Source: Clostridium sp. AF27-2AA (lineage in GTDB: Bacteria > Bacillota > Clostridia > Lachnospirales > Lachnospiraceae). Taken from it: DNA of 26,966 nucleotides. Under the pieces are notes generated by a model, which was not told where the DNA came from, ran no database searches, and saw only the letters and a list, made by a program, of their open reading frames with translations. How positions within the stretch are numbered: the stretch's first letter is position 1; each line of letters begins with the position of its first letter. Positions 8,313-16,365 of the stretch are shown piece after piece. The stretch spans positions 1-26,966 of the forward strand of contig NZ_QUFI01000034.1 of the NCBI RefSeq assembly GCF_003478505.1. The letters run 5' to 3'. The translations under genes and the position numbers were made by a program.

Positions 8313-8378
8313 GTTTCAATGAAACGATGCGCACTAAAATGAAACAACATGAAACATAATAAAGGGAATGGAAACATA
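8313..8378 (+). promoter_or_regulatory. GAAAC box array upstream of the tct operon
   Basis: GAAAC occurs at 8321, 8341, 8351 and 8371, so every spacing is 10 or 20 bases and all boxes lie on one face of the helix. The first is part of the palindrome GTTTCAATGAAAC (8313-8325). Two boxes extend to GAAACATAA, and the one at 8371 is 144 bases before the promoter GG, the same distance as at P1. These are candidate activator-binding sites. The rest of the 8245-8587 gap holds the terminator, the sigma-54 promoter and A-rich sequence. Confidence 0.6.
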
Positions 8379-8513
8379 ATTGAGAAAAAAGCAACATATC
8401 AGGACATAGTGATGAGCGAAAAAGAAGAAACAGAGTGCCAAATTGGACAAAATCACGATGAAATTTGACGCTTTGAACAATGTTTTACAAAAAACAGCCC
8501 AAAAACAGCAACA

Positions 8514-8530
8514 TGGCACAAGCCTTGCTT
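8514..8530 (+). promoter_or_regulatory. Sigma-54 promoter P2 (tctBAC)
   Basis: TGGCACAAGCCTTGCTT agrees with the RpoN consensus TGGCAC-N5-TTGC at every key base; GG is at 8515-8516 and GC at 8527-8528. It is the best match of the four in the window and lies 57 bases before the tctB start. Confidence 0.92.
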
Positions 8531-8587
8531 TCTATATGCTTATCAGGACATCCGGAGCAGGATGTGAGTAAGAGGAGGTAGAACAAG

Positions 8588-9034
8588 GTGAAAAGGTTTG
8601 GTTCAAAACAGCTGATCCCGATCGCAATGGCACTGATGGGAGTGGTGTTTGTAGTGGTTGGATTTACGCAGCTGGAGTTCTGGGACAAGGAACCGAAAGC
8701 GGGATTTTTCCCCAGCATCATTGCTGTGGTCATGGTGATTTCCAGTGTGGCCGCATTCTTCCAGACACTGAAAGAGGAGGATAAACCACAGTACAACAAA
8801 AATGAGCTTCTGGTTATCGCAGGCGGCGCAGGTGTGATCGCGGGAAGCTTTATCATTGGCATGATCCCGATGATCTTTCTGTATGTGCTCTTCTGGCTTC
8901 TGGTGATTGAGAAGGGAACTCCGATCCTGCACATCATCATCATTGAAGCGATCGTGGCAGTCATTGTGCTGGGGGTTTTTGCCGGATGGCTGCAGGTTCA
9001 GTTCCCGTGGGGACTGTTTGAAAACTTTATGTAG
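8588..9034 (+). CDS. Tripartite tricarboxylate transporter small permease, TctB-like
   Basis: A 148-residue protein with four predicted membrane helices (around residues 9-28, 40-58, 75-105 and 115-138), the size and shape of TctB, the small membrane subunit of tripartite tricarboxylate (TTT) transporters. The GTG at 8588 is chosen as start because AGGAGG (8573-8578) lies 9 bases upstream. The sequence itself is poorly conserved in this family, so the call leans on its place directly before tctA (14 bases) and the solute-binding gene. It is the first gene of the P2 operon and partners the large subunit in secondary uptake of a carboxylate or sugar-acid-like solute. Confidence 0.88.
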   Translation: MKRFGSKQLIPIAMALMGVVFVVVGFTQLEFWDKEPKAGFFPSIIAVVMVISSVAAFFQTLKEEDKPQYNKNELLVIAGGAGVIAGSFIIGMIPMIFLYVLFWLLVIEKGTPILHIIIIEAIVAVIVLGVFAGWLQVQFPWGLFENFM

Positions 9035-9048
9035 GGAGGAAACAGAAT

Positions 9049-10572
9049 ATGCAAAACTTTTCCATGCTGATCCAGGGCTTTGGCACAGCACTGACTCCGA
9101 TGAACATTGGAGTATGTATGCTTGGCGCAGTTCTTGGACTGATTGTTGGCGCAATGCCAGGTATTGGTTCTCTGGCCGGTGTTGCACTGCTGTTGCCGCT
9201 GACATACAAGTTTAATCCGGCAACGGCGATCATCATGCTGGGCGCCCTGTACTATTCCAATATGTACGGCGGAAGCTTCAGCGCAATTCTTTTAAACATC
9301 CCGGGAGATTCCCCGGCGGTATGCACCACTCTGGACGGTTATCCGATGGCAACAAAGAGAAAGAGACCCGGACAGGCGCTTTTAACCGCAAACATGGCCT
9401 CCTGCATCGGCGGCACCATCGGCATGTTTATCCTGACCTTTATGGGACCCGGCCTTGCAAACCTGGGACTGAAATTTGGTCCGTCCGAGATGACAGCGAT
9501 TCTGCTGATCGCCATGACATCCATCAGCTGGCTGGTCGGAGAAAATCCGATTAAGGGCGTAGTCATTACCTGTTTTGGTATTCTGCTTGCAAGCATGGGC
9601 ATGGATACCCTGTCCGGCGCTCCGCGTTATGAGTTTGGAAGCATGCATCTGCTTGGCGGAATTCCGTTTACTCCGTTTGTCATTGGTGCGGTTGGCTTTG
9701 CGCAGGTCATTAAGCTGATCAATGACCGTGATTCCGACAATGAGAAGCGTGCAGGTTCCGCGAAACACGAGATGAAGCTTTCCATCCGCGGTTCCATGCT
9801 GACCGGTCATGACTTTAAAAGACTGCTTCCGCCGGCACTCCGTTCTGGATTTCTGGGAACCTTTATCGGTGTTCTTCCGGGAGCGGGTGCAACCACAGGA
9901 TCCTTCATGGGCTATGCTGTCCAGAAAAAGTTTAAGAGTGAGGAGCCTCTTGGTACCGGCGCGATTGAGGGTATTGCGGCAGCAGAGGCAGCAAACAACG
10001 CAGCGGCGGCAGGCGCCTTTGCACCGCTTCTGGCACTGGGAATCCCGGGATCCGGTACCGGCGCTGTTTTATTAGGCGGTCTGATGATGTGGGGCTTATC
10101 TCCGGGCCCGCTCCTGTTTGAGAATGAGCCGGAGTTCTGCTGGGGCCTGATCGCGTCCCTGTATCTGGCAAACGTTTTCACCTTACTGGTTGCGATCTGT
10201 ATTATTCCGTTCCTGATCCAGATCCTGTCTGTACCGGTAAAATACATGATCCCGATCATCACGGTAGTCTGCATCGTAGGCTCCTACAGCACCAGCAATT
10301 CCATGTATGGTGTCATTGTAATGTTCCTGTCCGGCATTGTGGGATATCTTTTAAACAAGAACAATTTCCCGTCAGCCCCGATGCTGTTATCCTTTGTACT
10401 GGCACCGCTTCTGGAGAACAATATGCGTAAGGCATTTATGCTTTCCGGCGGAAGCCTAAGCATTTTCTTTACAAGACCGATCACCTGTGTGCTGATGATC
10501 ATTTTCTTTGCGATTATTCTTGCTTCAGCCATGCGCCCGGTTCTGGCCAAAAAGAAAGGTGCGGCAGCCTGA
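9049..10572 (+). CDS. Tripartite tricarboxylate transporter large permease, TctA-like
   Basis: A 507-residue polytopic membrane protein of the TctA family. It shows the conserved N-terminal GLIVGAMPGIGSLAGVALLLP, the YYSNMYGGSFSAILLNIPG block with NIPGD at about residues 82-90, and in the second half GVLPGAGATTGSF and LALGIPGSGTGAVLLGG, the inverted-repeat counterparts of those motifs. About ten to twelve helices are expected. TctA is the cation-coupled transport channel that receives substrate from the TctC-type binding protein. It lies 14 bases after tctB and 43 before the binding-protein gene. Substrates of TTT systems include citrate, other carboxylates and aromatic acids; the one here is unknown. 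Confidence 0.95.
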   Translation: MQNFSMLIQGFGTALTPMNIGVCMLGAVLGLIVGAMPGIGSLAGVALLLPLTYKFNPATAIIMLGALYYSNMYGGSFSAILLNIPGDSPAVCTTLDGYPMATKRKRPGQALLTANMASCIGGTIGMFILTFMGPGLANLGLKFGPSEMTAILLIAMTSISWLVGENPIKGVVITCFGILLASMGMDTLSGAPRYEFGSMHLLGGIPFTPFVIGAVGFAQVIKLINDRDSDNEKRAGSAKHEMKLSIRGSMLTGHDFKRLLPPALRSGFLGTFIGVLPGAGATTGSFMGYAVQKKFKSEEPLGTGAIEGIAAAEAANNAAAAGAFAPLLALGIPGSGTGAVLLGGLMMWGLSPGPLLFENEPEFCWGLIASLYLANVFTLLVAICIIPFLIQILSVPVKYMIPIITVVCIVGSYSTSNSMYGVIVMFLSGIVGYLLNKNNFPSAPMLLSFVLAPLLENNMRKAFMLSGGSLSIFFTRPITCVLMIIFFAIILASAMRPVLAKKKGAAA

Positions 10573-10615
10573 AAAAACAAAAACTGTGAAAATAATAAAT
10601 GGAGGGTTTATATTT

Positions 10616-11608
10616 ATGAAAAAGAGACTTTTAGCAGGTATCATGGCAGGCGTTATGGCAGCATCCGTACTGGTGACCGGCTGCGGCGGAAGCAAGGATG
10701 TGAAGGATGGAACCTTTACTCCGACTAAAACAATCCAGTGGATGTGTACATCCAGCGCCGGCGGCGGATCGGATATTTTTACCCGTAAGATCAGCGATAT
10801 TATGACTGCCCAGAATCTTGTCAATGGCCAGACTATCGTAGTGACCAACAAGACAGACGGTTCCGGTGAGGTAGGACGTAATGAAGTGGCAGGTCTGAAA
10901 AAGAATGCGGATTATCAGCTTCTGACCTTCAACAGCGGCGATCTGATGCCGATGGTGACCAATACCAAGAACCGTTCCTCTAATTTCCGTATTCTTGCGG
11001 TTATGGCAGTGGACAAGCAGCTTTTATTCAAGGGAAAAGACGCAAAATACGATACCTTTGCAGATGTCATTGACGCAGTAAAGGCAGGCAATAAGGTAGT
11101 GATCGGAGGCTCAAAGGGTGATGATATTGCTACCTATCAGGCATTGATCGCAGAACTGGGAGTATCCGAAGACCTGCTGACTTACATTACCTATGATTCT
11201 ACCGGTGACGCGATCACAGCGGCATTAGGCGGACATGTGGAGTTTGTGATCGCAAAACCTGCAGCAGCCTCTGAATATGTCGAGGCCGGTTCCCTGATCC
11301 CGATCCTGGCACTGGCGAATGAGCGTTATACCGGCAATCTGGCAGATGCTCCGACCTTAAGTGAGGTGGGAGATTACAACAATGTAGAGGTTCCGGTATG
11401 GCGTGGTGTTGCAGCTCCGGCAGCCATGAGTGATGAGGCTGCAGCTTACTGGAGCGAGGTACTCGGAAGCGTATCCGAGACGGATGCATGGAAGAATGAG
11501 TACATTGACGCAAATAAGCTGATCGCAGACTACATGGATACCACAGCAGCAACGGAATACGTGACCAAGTATGAGGCTGACTATATGGCTGAAAATGGAT
11601 TAAAGTAA
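10616..11608 (+). CDS. TctC/Bug-family solute-binding lipoprotein
   Basis: A 330-residue lipoprotein. The signal peptide is KKRLLAGIMAGVMAASVL followed by the lipobox LVTGC, so the Cys at about residue 22 is lipid-anchored on the outer face of the membrane. The mature part has features of the Bug/TctC family, including the early IQWMCTSSAGGGSDIFTRK and VVTNKTDGSGEVG stretches that line the ligand pocket. The frame is open upstream to 10508, but ATG 10616 follows GGAGGG and gives the signal peptide. Most TTT operons put tctC first; here the order is B, A, C. The bidirectional terminator at 11633 ends the operon. Confidence 0.93.
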   Translation: MKKRLLAGIMAGVMAASVLVTGCGGSKDVKDGTFTPTKTIQWMCTSSAGGGSDIFTRKISDIMTAQNLVNGQTIVVTNKTDGSGEVGRNEVAGLKKNADYQLLTFNSGDLMPMVTNTKNRSSNFRILAVMAVDKQLLFKGKDAKYDTFADVIDAVKAGNKVVIGGSKGDDIATYQALIAELGVSEDLLTYITYDSTGDAITAALGGHVEFVIAKPAAASEYVEAGSLIPILALANERYTGNLADAPTLSEVGDYNNVEVPVWRGVAAPAAMSDEAAAYWSEVLGSVSETDAWKNEYIDANKLIADYMDTTAATEYVTKYEADYMAENGLK

Positions 11609-11632
11609 CACGGGCTTTGGAAAATACTGATC

Positions 11633-11672
11633 AAAAATGGGGAATGCGCCATTTCGCGCATTCCCCATTTTT
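11633..11672. terminator. Bidirectional terminator between tctC and the minus-strand activator gene
   Basis: A perfect 17-base stem, AAAAATGGGGAATGCGC (11633-11649) with its complement at 11656-11672, over a six-base loop. The A-run on one side and T-run on the other make it work for both the plus-strand tct operon and the convergent activator gene, which ends 11 bases further on. Confidence 0.93.
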
Positions 11673-11682
11673 GTGTGAAAGA

Positions 11683-13602
11683 TCATGGAAGAAGAATGTG
11701 ATATTTTTTCATTTTCCGCCACAAGGTGCTTTTGTCTATTCCGAGAAATTTAGCAGTTTTTGTGCGGCTGTTGTGGAAGGTATAGAGCGCCTTCAGAATT
11801 TCTTCCCGCTCATCGTAAAGGGAATAGACCGGTGCGTCCCCGGGCGTTGACCGGTCCGTTTTTTTCGGCCCGTTTGGAGTGAGGGCGGCAGCTGCATCCG
11901 GAAGGACCTTCAGGATATCTGCAGGTGTGGCAAGCGGATTCTGGGTCAGTATGGAGAGTCTCTGACAGAAATTTCGCATTTCACGGATATTTCCGGGCCA
12001 GGGATACTGCGTGATCAGGCTGGCTCCTTCTTCGGAAAGCCCTGTCAGGATGCAGCCGGTGCGCTCGTGCTCATAGGAAATCAGCTGACTCAGAAGAAAG
12101 AGCGCATCCTGCTCCCGGTTTCGCAGCGGCGGGAGGTTCAGCTCCAGAACATCCAGTCGGTAAAGCAGATCCTGGCGGAACCTGCCGTTAGCCACTTCCT
12201 CTTTCAGGTTTTTGTTGGTGGCAGAGATAACGCGCACATCAACCGGAATGACGGTATCACTTCCGAGACGCACAACCTCGCGCTCCTGCAGAACACGCAG
12301 CAGACGGCTCTGGAGGTTTGGAGAGACATCTCCGATTTCATCTAAGAAGATAGTGCCTTTGTGTGCCAGCTCGAAGAAGCCCATTTTTCCGCCTTTGGAA
12401 GCGCCGGTAAAAGCGCCTTCTACATAGCCGAACAGTTCGCTTTCCAGAAGGTTTTCCGGGAGTGCCGAGCAGTTGATCGCCACAAAGGGATGGTTTTTGC
12501 GGGGACTGGAGTTGTGGATGCTTTGCGCAAAGAGCTCTTTTCCGGTTCCGGTTTCTCCGTAGATCAGGATATTTGAGTCGGAATAGCTGTAGGTCATGGC
12601 ATCGGAGATCACGGAATCCATGATCCTGCTTTTGTGCAGGATATTGGAAAACTGATATTTTGCCTGAAAGCTCGAATGACGCAGCTTTTTTCGTACCTGG
12701 AGCTCATCTGCCTGGATGCGGCTTGTATCCTGAAAGGTCAGAACACAGCCGGAGTTTCCGTTATTATCCGGTGCCGGAACGCAGTTTACCATCAGGTGGT
12801 AGGAGGCATAGATGTGCAGCTCGGAAAGAAGCTTTTTTCCGTTTCTGGTAACCTCCTCCAACGGGAGATTTGGGAAAAAATCCAGGATGCTGCGTCCGGT
12901 AAGGAGCGCGTGGCCGGAGTCCAGGATAGAATAGCAGTATTTATTCGCGAATGTGATGATACCGTCCTGATCTGTGGATAGGATGCCCTGAAAGGAATAG
13001 TTCATGATATTGGCCATCTGGGCACTGCGCATTTTTTCTCTTAAGTCAATTTCGGCTGCGGATTTTGCCTCGTCGATCGCATTGTTGATGGCTTCCTGGC
13101 CGGATTCGATCATGACAGCCGGAAGACCGCTTTTTTTGGCCAGCTCAACGCCTGTATAGTTGCCAACCAGGGCGTCACATCCATCGGAAATCGCCTGCCG
13201 GATGGCGTCAGCAAGCAGGGGTTCGGAATTGACCGGGTAGGTAGAGAGCTTCATGTCAGGAAATGCATCCCGGATGCTTTCAATACCGTAGATCATGTTA
13301 AAGGCTCCGATCACCGCAATGTGAGACAGCCCAGGAGACATGCGGCGCGCTTTCAGGACGGCAGCAATGACATCATAGCCGCCGACCTTCAGCTCTGCGC
13401 AGATGTAGCCGCGCTGCTTCATGGTCAGGGCAGAGAAGCCGCGGGCGATCACGACATCGGCGTTCAAATCCTGAAGCGGATTATTATAGAAATCCTGTAC
13501 AATTTCGTATTCAAGCTCATCACAGTCAGGACGTTCCTGGAAAACCTGCTTAATGAGAGGGACGATCTGGGGATAGGGAGCATAAAAAATCATGTGGATC
13601 AT
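11683..13602 (-). CDS. PrpR-type sigma-54 enhancer-binding activator 1
   Basis: A 639-residue activator with PrpR_N sensor, PAS, AAA+ and Fis-type helix-turn-helix domains. PrpR_N spans about residues 1-175 with ADVVIARG at 49-55; PAS spans about 195-300. The ATPase has Walker A GETGTGKE (349-356), an intact GAFTGA sigma-54 contact loop (396-401) and Walker B TIFLDEIG (417-424). The C-terminal helix-turn-helix (about 598-635) reads NSRTKTAKFLGIDKSTLWRK. The ATG at 13602 has GGAGG six bases upstream and begins the PrpR_N fold; the open frame reaches further up to 13725. PrpR_N proteins sense small carboxylic metabolites and open RpoN promoters. It is divergent from kdgT and convergent with tctBAC. 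The TTGCAA boxes in the shared intergenic region are its likely sites. Confidence 0.92.
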   Translation of the reverse strand: MIHMIFYAPYPQIVPLIKQVFQERPDCDELEYEIVQDFYNNPLQDLNADVVIARGFSALTMKQRGYICAELKVGGYDVIAAVLKARRMSPGLSHIAVIGAFNMIYGIESIRDAFPDMKLSTYPVNSEPLLADAIRQAISDGCDALVGNYTGVELAKKSGLPAVMIESGQEAINNAIDEAKSAAEIDLREKMRSAQMANIMNYSFQGILSTDQDGIITFANKYCYSILDSGHALLTGRSILDFFPNLPLEEVTRNGKKLLSELHIYASYHLMVNCVPAPDNNGNSGCVLTFQDTSRIQADELQVRKKLRHSSFQAKYQFSNILHKSRIMDSVISDAMTYSYSDSNILIYGETGTGKELFAQSIHNSSPRKNHPFVAINCSALPENLLESELFGYVEGAFTGASKGGKMGFFELAHKGTIFLDEIGDVSPNLQSRLLRVLQEREVVRLGSDTVIPVDVRVISATNKNLKEEVANGRFRQDLLYRLDVLELNLPPLRNREQDALFLLSQLISYEHERTGCILTGLSEEGASLITQYPWPGNIREMRNFCQRLSILTQNPLATPADILKVLPDAAAALTPNGPKKTDRSTPGDAPVYSLYDEREEILKALYTFHNSRTKTAKFLGIDKSTLWRKMKKYHILLP

Positions 13603-13644
13603 AGAAAACCTCCATTTGTACATGAAAATTATTGTCTGATGATG

Positions 13645-13650
13645 ATTATA
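13645..13650 (-). promoter_or_regulatory. Probable -10 element of the activator 1 gene
   Basis: On the minus strand TATAAT lies about 43 bases before the start codon. No convincing -35 hexamer is present at the right spacing, which would fit an activator-dependent or weak promoter. The TTGCAA boxes begin some 30 bases upstream, so self-regulation is possible. Confidence 0.4.
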
Positions 13651-13680
13651 GAGGAATTTGCACGCAAAAGAAAGTAAAAA

Positions 13681-13745
13681 TTGCAAAAAATTGCAAAATG
13701 ATTTTTGATAAGATATAAATTGCAATTAGATGAAATGATATGCAA
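13681..13745. promoter_or_regulatory. TTGCAA box array between activator 1 and kdgT
   Basis: TTGCAA occurs at 13681, 13691 and 13720, and ATGCAA at 13740; the spacings of 10, 29 and 20 bases are near multiples of a helical turn. The third is palindromic (AATTGCAATT). The array is 170-230 bases from the kdgT sigma-54 promoter and 80-140 from the activator start. These boxes replace the GAAAC type seen at the other three promoters, although a single GAAAC occurs at 13823. Confidence 0.5.
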
Positions 13746-13908
13746 TCTTAAAACGGGTGAAGTTGGAAAAATATAGAATGCAGCAGAGATAATGCGAAAA
13801 GAATCAATTGTGATAATGCATTGAAACAGAGATTGATATTTGTGCAAAATACATAAAAAGGGATGTAAAAAACAGAAAAAAAGAAAAAATCTGCGTGAAA
13901 AGGAAAAA

Positions 13909-13926
13909 TAGGCATAAGGTTTGCTC
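13909..13926 (+). promoter_or_regulatory. Sigma-54 promoter P3 (kdgT)
   Basis: GG at 13911-13912 and GC at 13923-13924, separated by 10 bases, within TAGGCATAAGGTTTGCTC. It has the TTTGC -12 element; the -24 block is AGGCAT in place of TGGCAC, so it is somewhat weaker than P2. It lies 67 bases before the kdgT start. Confidence 0.75.
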
Positions 13927-13992
13927 TATAGTATGTCAGAACTGGTTCAGAAACAAAAAAACATAGTAGGATTTGTATGGAGGGTACAGGTT

Positions 13993-15012
13993 ATGATTGG
14001 TAATGTCAGAATACTCGGAACAATGAAAAAATTTCCGGCAGGCGCAATGGTAATCCCGCTGCTGCTTGGATGCACGGTAAACACATTTTTCCCGGAAGCT
14101 TTAAAAATCGGAGGCTTCACAACGGGACTTTTCAAGAATGGAATCCCAACCCTGATCGGTTTGTATCTGTTCTGCAGCGGCGCAACGATTGATGTAAAAG
14201 CAGCAGGAGAGACGGTATACAAGGGCGTGTTTCTGACAGCCCTGAAGTTCTTTGGCGGCTTTGGTATCGGACTTCTTCTGAATGCAATTTTTGGAGAAGC
14301 CGGATTTCTGGGCTTGCTTCCGCTGGCAGTCATTGGCGCAGTAACCAATTCCAATGGTGTTATTTATGCAACTCTTGCCGGTGAGTATGGCGATGAGTCT
14401 GACGTAGGAGCAACCGCGATCCTGACTTTAAATGACGGCCCGTTTTTCACGATGATTGCGCTTGGAACAGCAGGGATCGGAAAATTCCCGATCACCGCGA
14501 TCATGGCAAGCATTATCCCGCTGATCATTGGTTTTATTATCGGTAACCTGGATCATGAGTGGAGAGAAACTCTTTCCACTGCGATGGCACTTCTCCCACC
14601 GTTCAATGGTTTCTGTCTTGGAGCAGGCATGAGCTTTTTCACCATTGCAGGCGCCGGCTTTTCCGGTATCCTTCTCGGACTGCTGACAGTTGCGGTAACC
14701 GGTATTCTTACGTTTATCATTTACAGCCTGATCCGAAGAAAAGCAGATCCGATGGGAGCAGCGATCGGTACGGTGGCAGGCGTTGCCGCAACAACACCGG
14801 CAGCGATTGCAGATGCAGATCCGTCCTTTGCTCCGCAGGTTGAGACTGCAAGTGCGCAGATTGCGGCAGCAACCATTGTGACAGCGATCGTGACACCGCT
14901 TCTGGTGGCATTTCTGGCACGGTGGTCCAGACAATTCAACGAAAAGCATGGCCTTGGCAATGCAAAACAGCAGAAGACCGGAGTAAAAGCCATGATGGCT
15001 GAGACAGAATAA
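13993..15012 (+). CDS. kdgT: 2-keto-3-deoxygluconate permease family (KdgT)
   Basis: A 339-residue membrane protein of the KdgT family, close to the family's usual length of about 330, with ten or so hydrophobic helices. Clear family stretches include MKKFPAGAMVIPLLLGCTVN at the N-terminus, LYLFCSGATID, AVIGAVTNSNGVIYATLAGEYG with the conserved TNSN, and GDESDVGATAILTLNDGPF. KdgT imports 2-keto-3-deoxygluconate in enterobacteria; relatives may carry other aldonate-type acids. The ATG at 13993 follows GGAGGG by 8 bases; the longer open frame starting at 13921 would overlap the promoter. It heads a two-gene unit from P3 with the amidohydrolase 17 bases downstream. Confidence 0.9.
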   Translation: MIGNVRILGTMKKFPAGAMVIPLLLGCTVNTFFPEALKIGGFTTGLFKNGIPTLIGLYLFCSGATIDVKAAGETVYKGVFLTALKFFGGFGIGLLLNAIFGEAGFLGLLPLAVIGAVTNSNGVIYATLAGEYGDESDVGATAILTLNDGPFFTMIALGTAGIGKFPITAIMASIIPLIIGFIIGNLDHEWRETLSTAMALLPPFNGFCLGAGMSFFTIAGAGFSGILLGLLTVAVTGILTFIIYSLIRRKADPMGAAIGTVAGVAATTPAAIADADPSFAPQVETASAQIAAATIVTAIVTPLLVAFLARWSRQFNEKHGLGNAKQQKTGVKAMMAETE

Positions 15013-15029
15013 AGCAGGGGGAAACAGAT

Positions 15030-16199
15030 ATGAGCGATATTATTTTAAAAGCTGACCGTGTTCTGGTTGGCGAGGATCTGAATTTAAAAGAGCACATGGC
15101 AGTGATCGTCCGTGATGGAAAAATAGAGGAGATCGTACCGCAGGCGGAGTGTCCTGCGGTAGAAGGTGCGGAGGTGATCGATTTAAAGAATACGACCCTC
15201 ATGCCCGGCATGATCGAGTGCCATAACCATCTTTCTATTGACGCCACGATCCCGGAGCATCTGGAGCTTCTGGCATGGAGTACAGAATGTGAGCTGACCC
15301 TGATCGCTCTGGATGGGTTCCGGAAAGATCTGATGAGCGGAGTCACAACAGCACGCTGCATGGGAGACCGTTTTTATATTGATGTAACACTGAAAAAGCT
15401 GATTGAACAGGGAAAGGTGGCAGGACCGAAGCTTCTCGCAGCAGGCATTGGCATGAAGGGAAGCCACGGTGCCGGATATATCGGAAGCCCGCACTGCGGA
15501 CCTGAGGAGATCCGGAAAACTGCCCGCGAAAATTTAAAGAAGGGTGTCGATTTGTTAAAGCTGTTTATCACTCCGGGCGTTCCGGATCCGGAGAGCGAGT
15601 TTGTGCCGAGCTTTTTAAGTCTGGAGGAGATTGCCATGGCAGTCAGTGAGGCGGCAAGAAAGAACCTTCCGGTTGCTGCACACTGTATCGGCGGTCAGGG
15701 CCTAAAAGACTGTATCGACGGCGGGGTACAGGTCATTGAGCATATGTATATGTGCACCCCGCAGGATGCGGAATGGCTGGCAAATTCCAAATGTATTGTT
15801 GATTTTACTTCCGGTATTTTCCTGGATCCGACGCGCGAGGAAACCCTGTCGGCAAACAATGCATACCGGGTTCGCAAAAACCGGCCGCGCGTCCGGGAAA
15901 GACTGAAGCTTCTGATGAGTACCGGTGTTCCGTATGTTCTGGGAACCGATGCTTACCATGGTTATCTGTACCGCGAGGTTGGATATGCGGTAGAGCTCGG
16001 TTCAGATATTGTGACCGCATTAAAGGGTGTTACCTCCAATGCCGCGAAGGTCTGCGGACTGGGAGACCGGATCGGAAGCTTAAAGAAAGGCTATGCTGCA
16101 GATATCATTGCAGTGGATGGAAATCCGCTGACGGATGTGGAGTGCCTGGCAAACGTACCGTTTGTAATGCAGGATGGTAACGTTGTGAAACGAAAGTGA
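15030..16199 (+). CDS. Metal-dependent amidohydrolase of unknown substrate
   Basis: A 389-residue amidohydrolase-superfamily protein with the full binuclear metal set visible: HxH at His65/His67 (ECHNHL), a lysine that would be carboxylated at Lys177 (VDLLKLF), His218 (VAAHC), His238 (VIEHM) and the catalytic Asp307 (GTDAY). The small N- and C-terminal beta-sandwich parts (residues 1-58 and about 355-389) are also present. The sequence looks like the imidazolonepropionase/prolidase-like branch, but the substrate cannot be read from it. It lies 17 bases after kdgT and its end overlaps the next GAAAC array, so it is probably co-expressed with the permease and acts on an imported amide, lactone or acyl compound. 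Confidence 0.85.
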   Translation: MSDIILKADRVLVGEDLNLKEHMAVIVRDGKIEEIVPQAECPAVEGAEVIDLKNTTLMPGMIECHNHLSIDATIPEHLELLAWSTECELTLIALDGFRKDLMSGVTTARCMGDRFYIDVTLKKLIEQGKVAGPKLLAAGIGMKGSHGAGYIGSPHCGPEEIRKTARENLKKGVDLLKLFITPGVPDPESEFVPSFLSLEEIAMAVSEAARKNLPVAAHCIGGQGLKDCIDGGVQVIEHMYMCTPQDAEWLANSKCIVDFTSGIFLDPTREETLSANNAYRVRKNRPRVRERLKLLMSTGVPYVLGTDAYHGYLYREVGYAVELGSDIVTALKGVTSNAAKVCGLGDRIGSLKKGYAADIIAVDGNPLTDVECLANVPFVMQDGNVVKRK

Positions 16200-16257
16200 A
16201 ACATTTACGACTAGAATTAAGAAACAAAATGAAAAATATAGCGAAACAAAATGAAAC
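16187..16257 (+). promoter_or_regulatory. GAAAC box array upstream of the seven-gene operon
   Basis: GAAAC at 16187, 16198, 16221, 16243 and 16253, with GAAAA at 16231; adjacent boxes are 10-12 bases apart. The last is in ATGAAACATAAT, the same extended form as at P1 and P2. The first two overlap the end of the amidohydrolase gene, whose TGA stop (16197-16199) lies inside the array. The array ends about 50 bases before the promoter. Confidence 0.55.
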
Positions 16258-16307
16258 ATAATTCCTGAAAAAACGAAAAAGGGACAGAAAAATGCACCGG
16301 CAAGACC

Positions 16308-16324
16308 TGGCACATGTTTTGCTT
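16308..16324 (+). promoter_or_regulatory. Sigma-54 promoter P4 (seven-gene catabolic operon)
   Basis: TGGCACATGTTTTGCTT has GG at 16309-16310 and GC at 16321-16322 with the exact 10-base gap and the full TGGCAC block. It lies 42 bases before the first start codon of the operon. Confidence 0.9.
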
Positions 16325-16365
16325 TATATACTGGTATCAGGAAGTCAGAGAAAAGGAGTGAGGGT

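Noticed and set aside
7768..8397. A 209-residue minus-strand open frame across the end of the pdxA-like gene
   Set aside because: It runs through the terminator and GAAAC boxes and is the shadow of a conserved gene.
8603..9205. A 200-residue minus-strand open frame across tctB
   Set aside because: It is antisense to a well-supported membrane gene, has unnatural composition and no recognisable motif.
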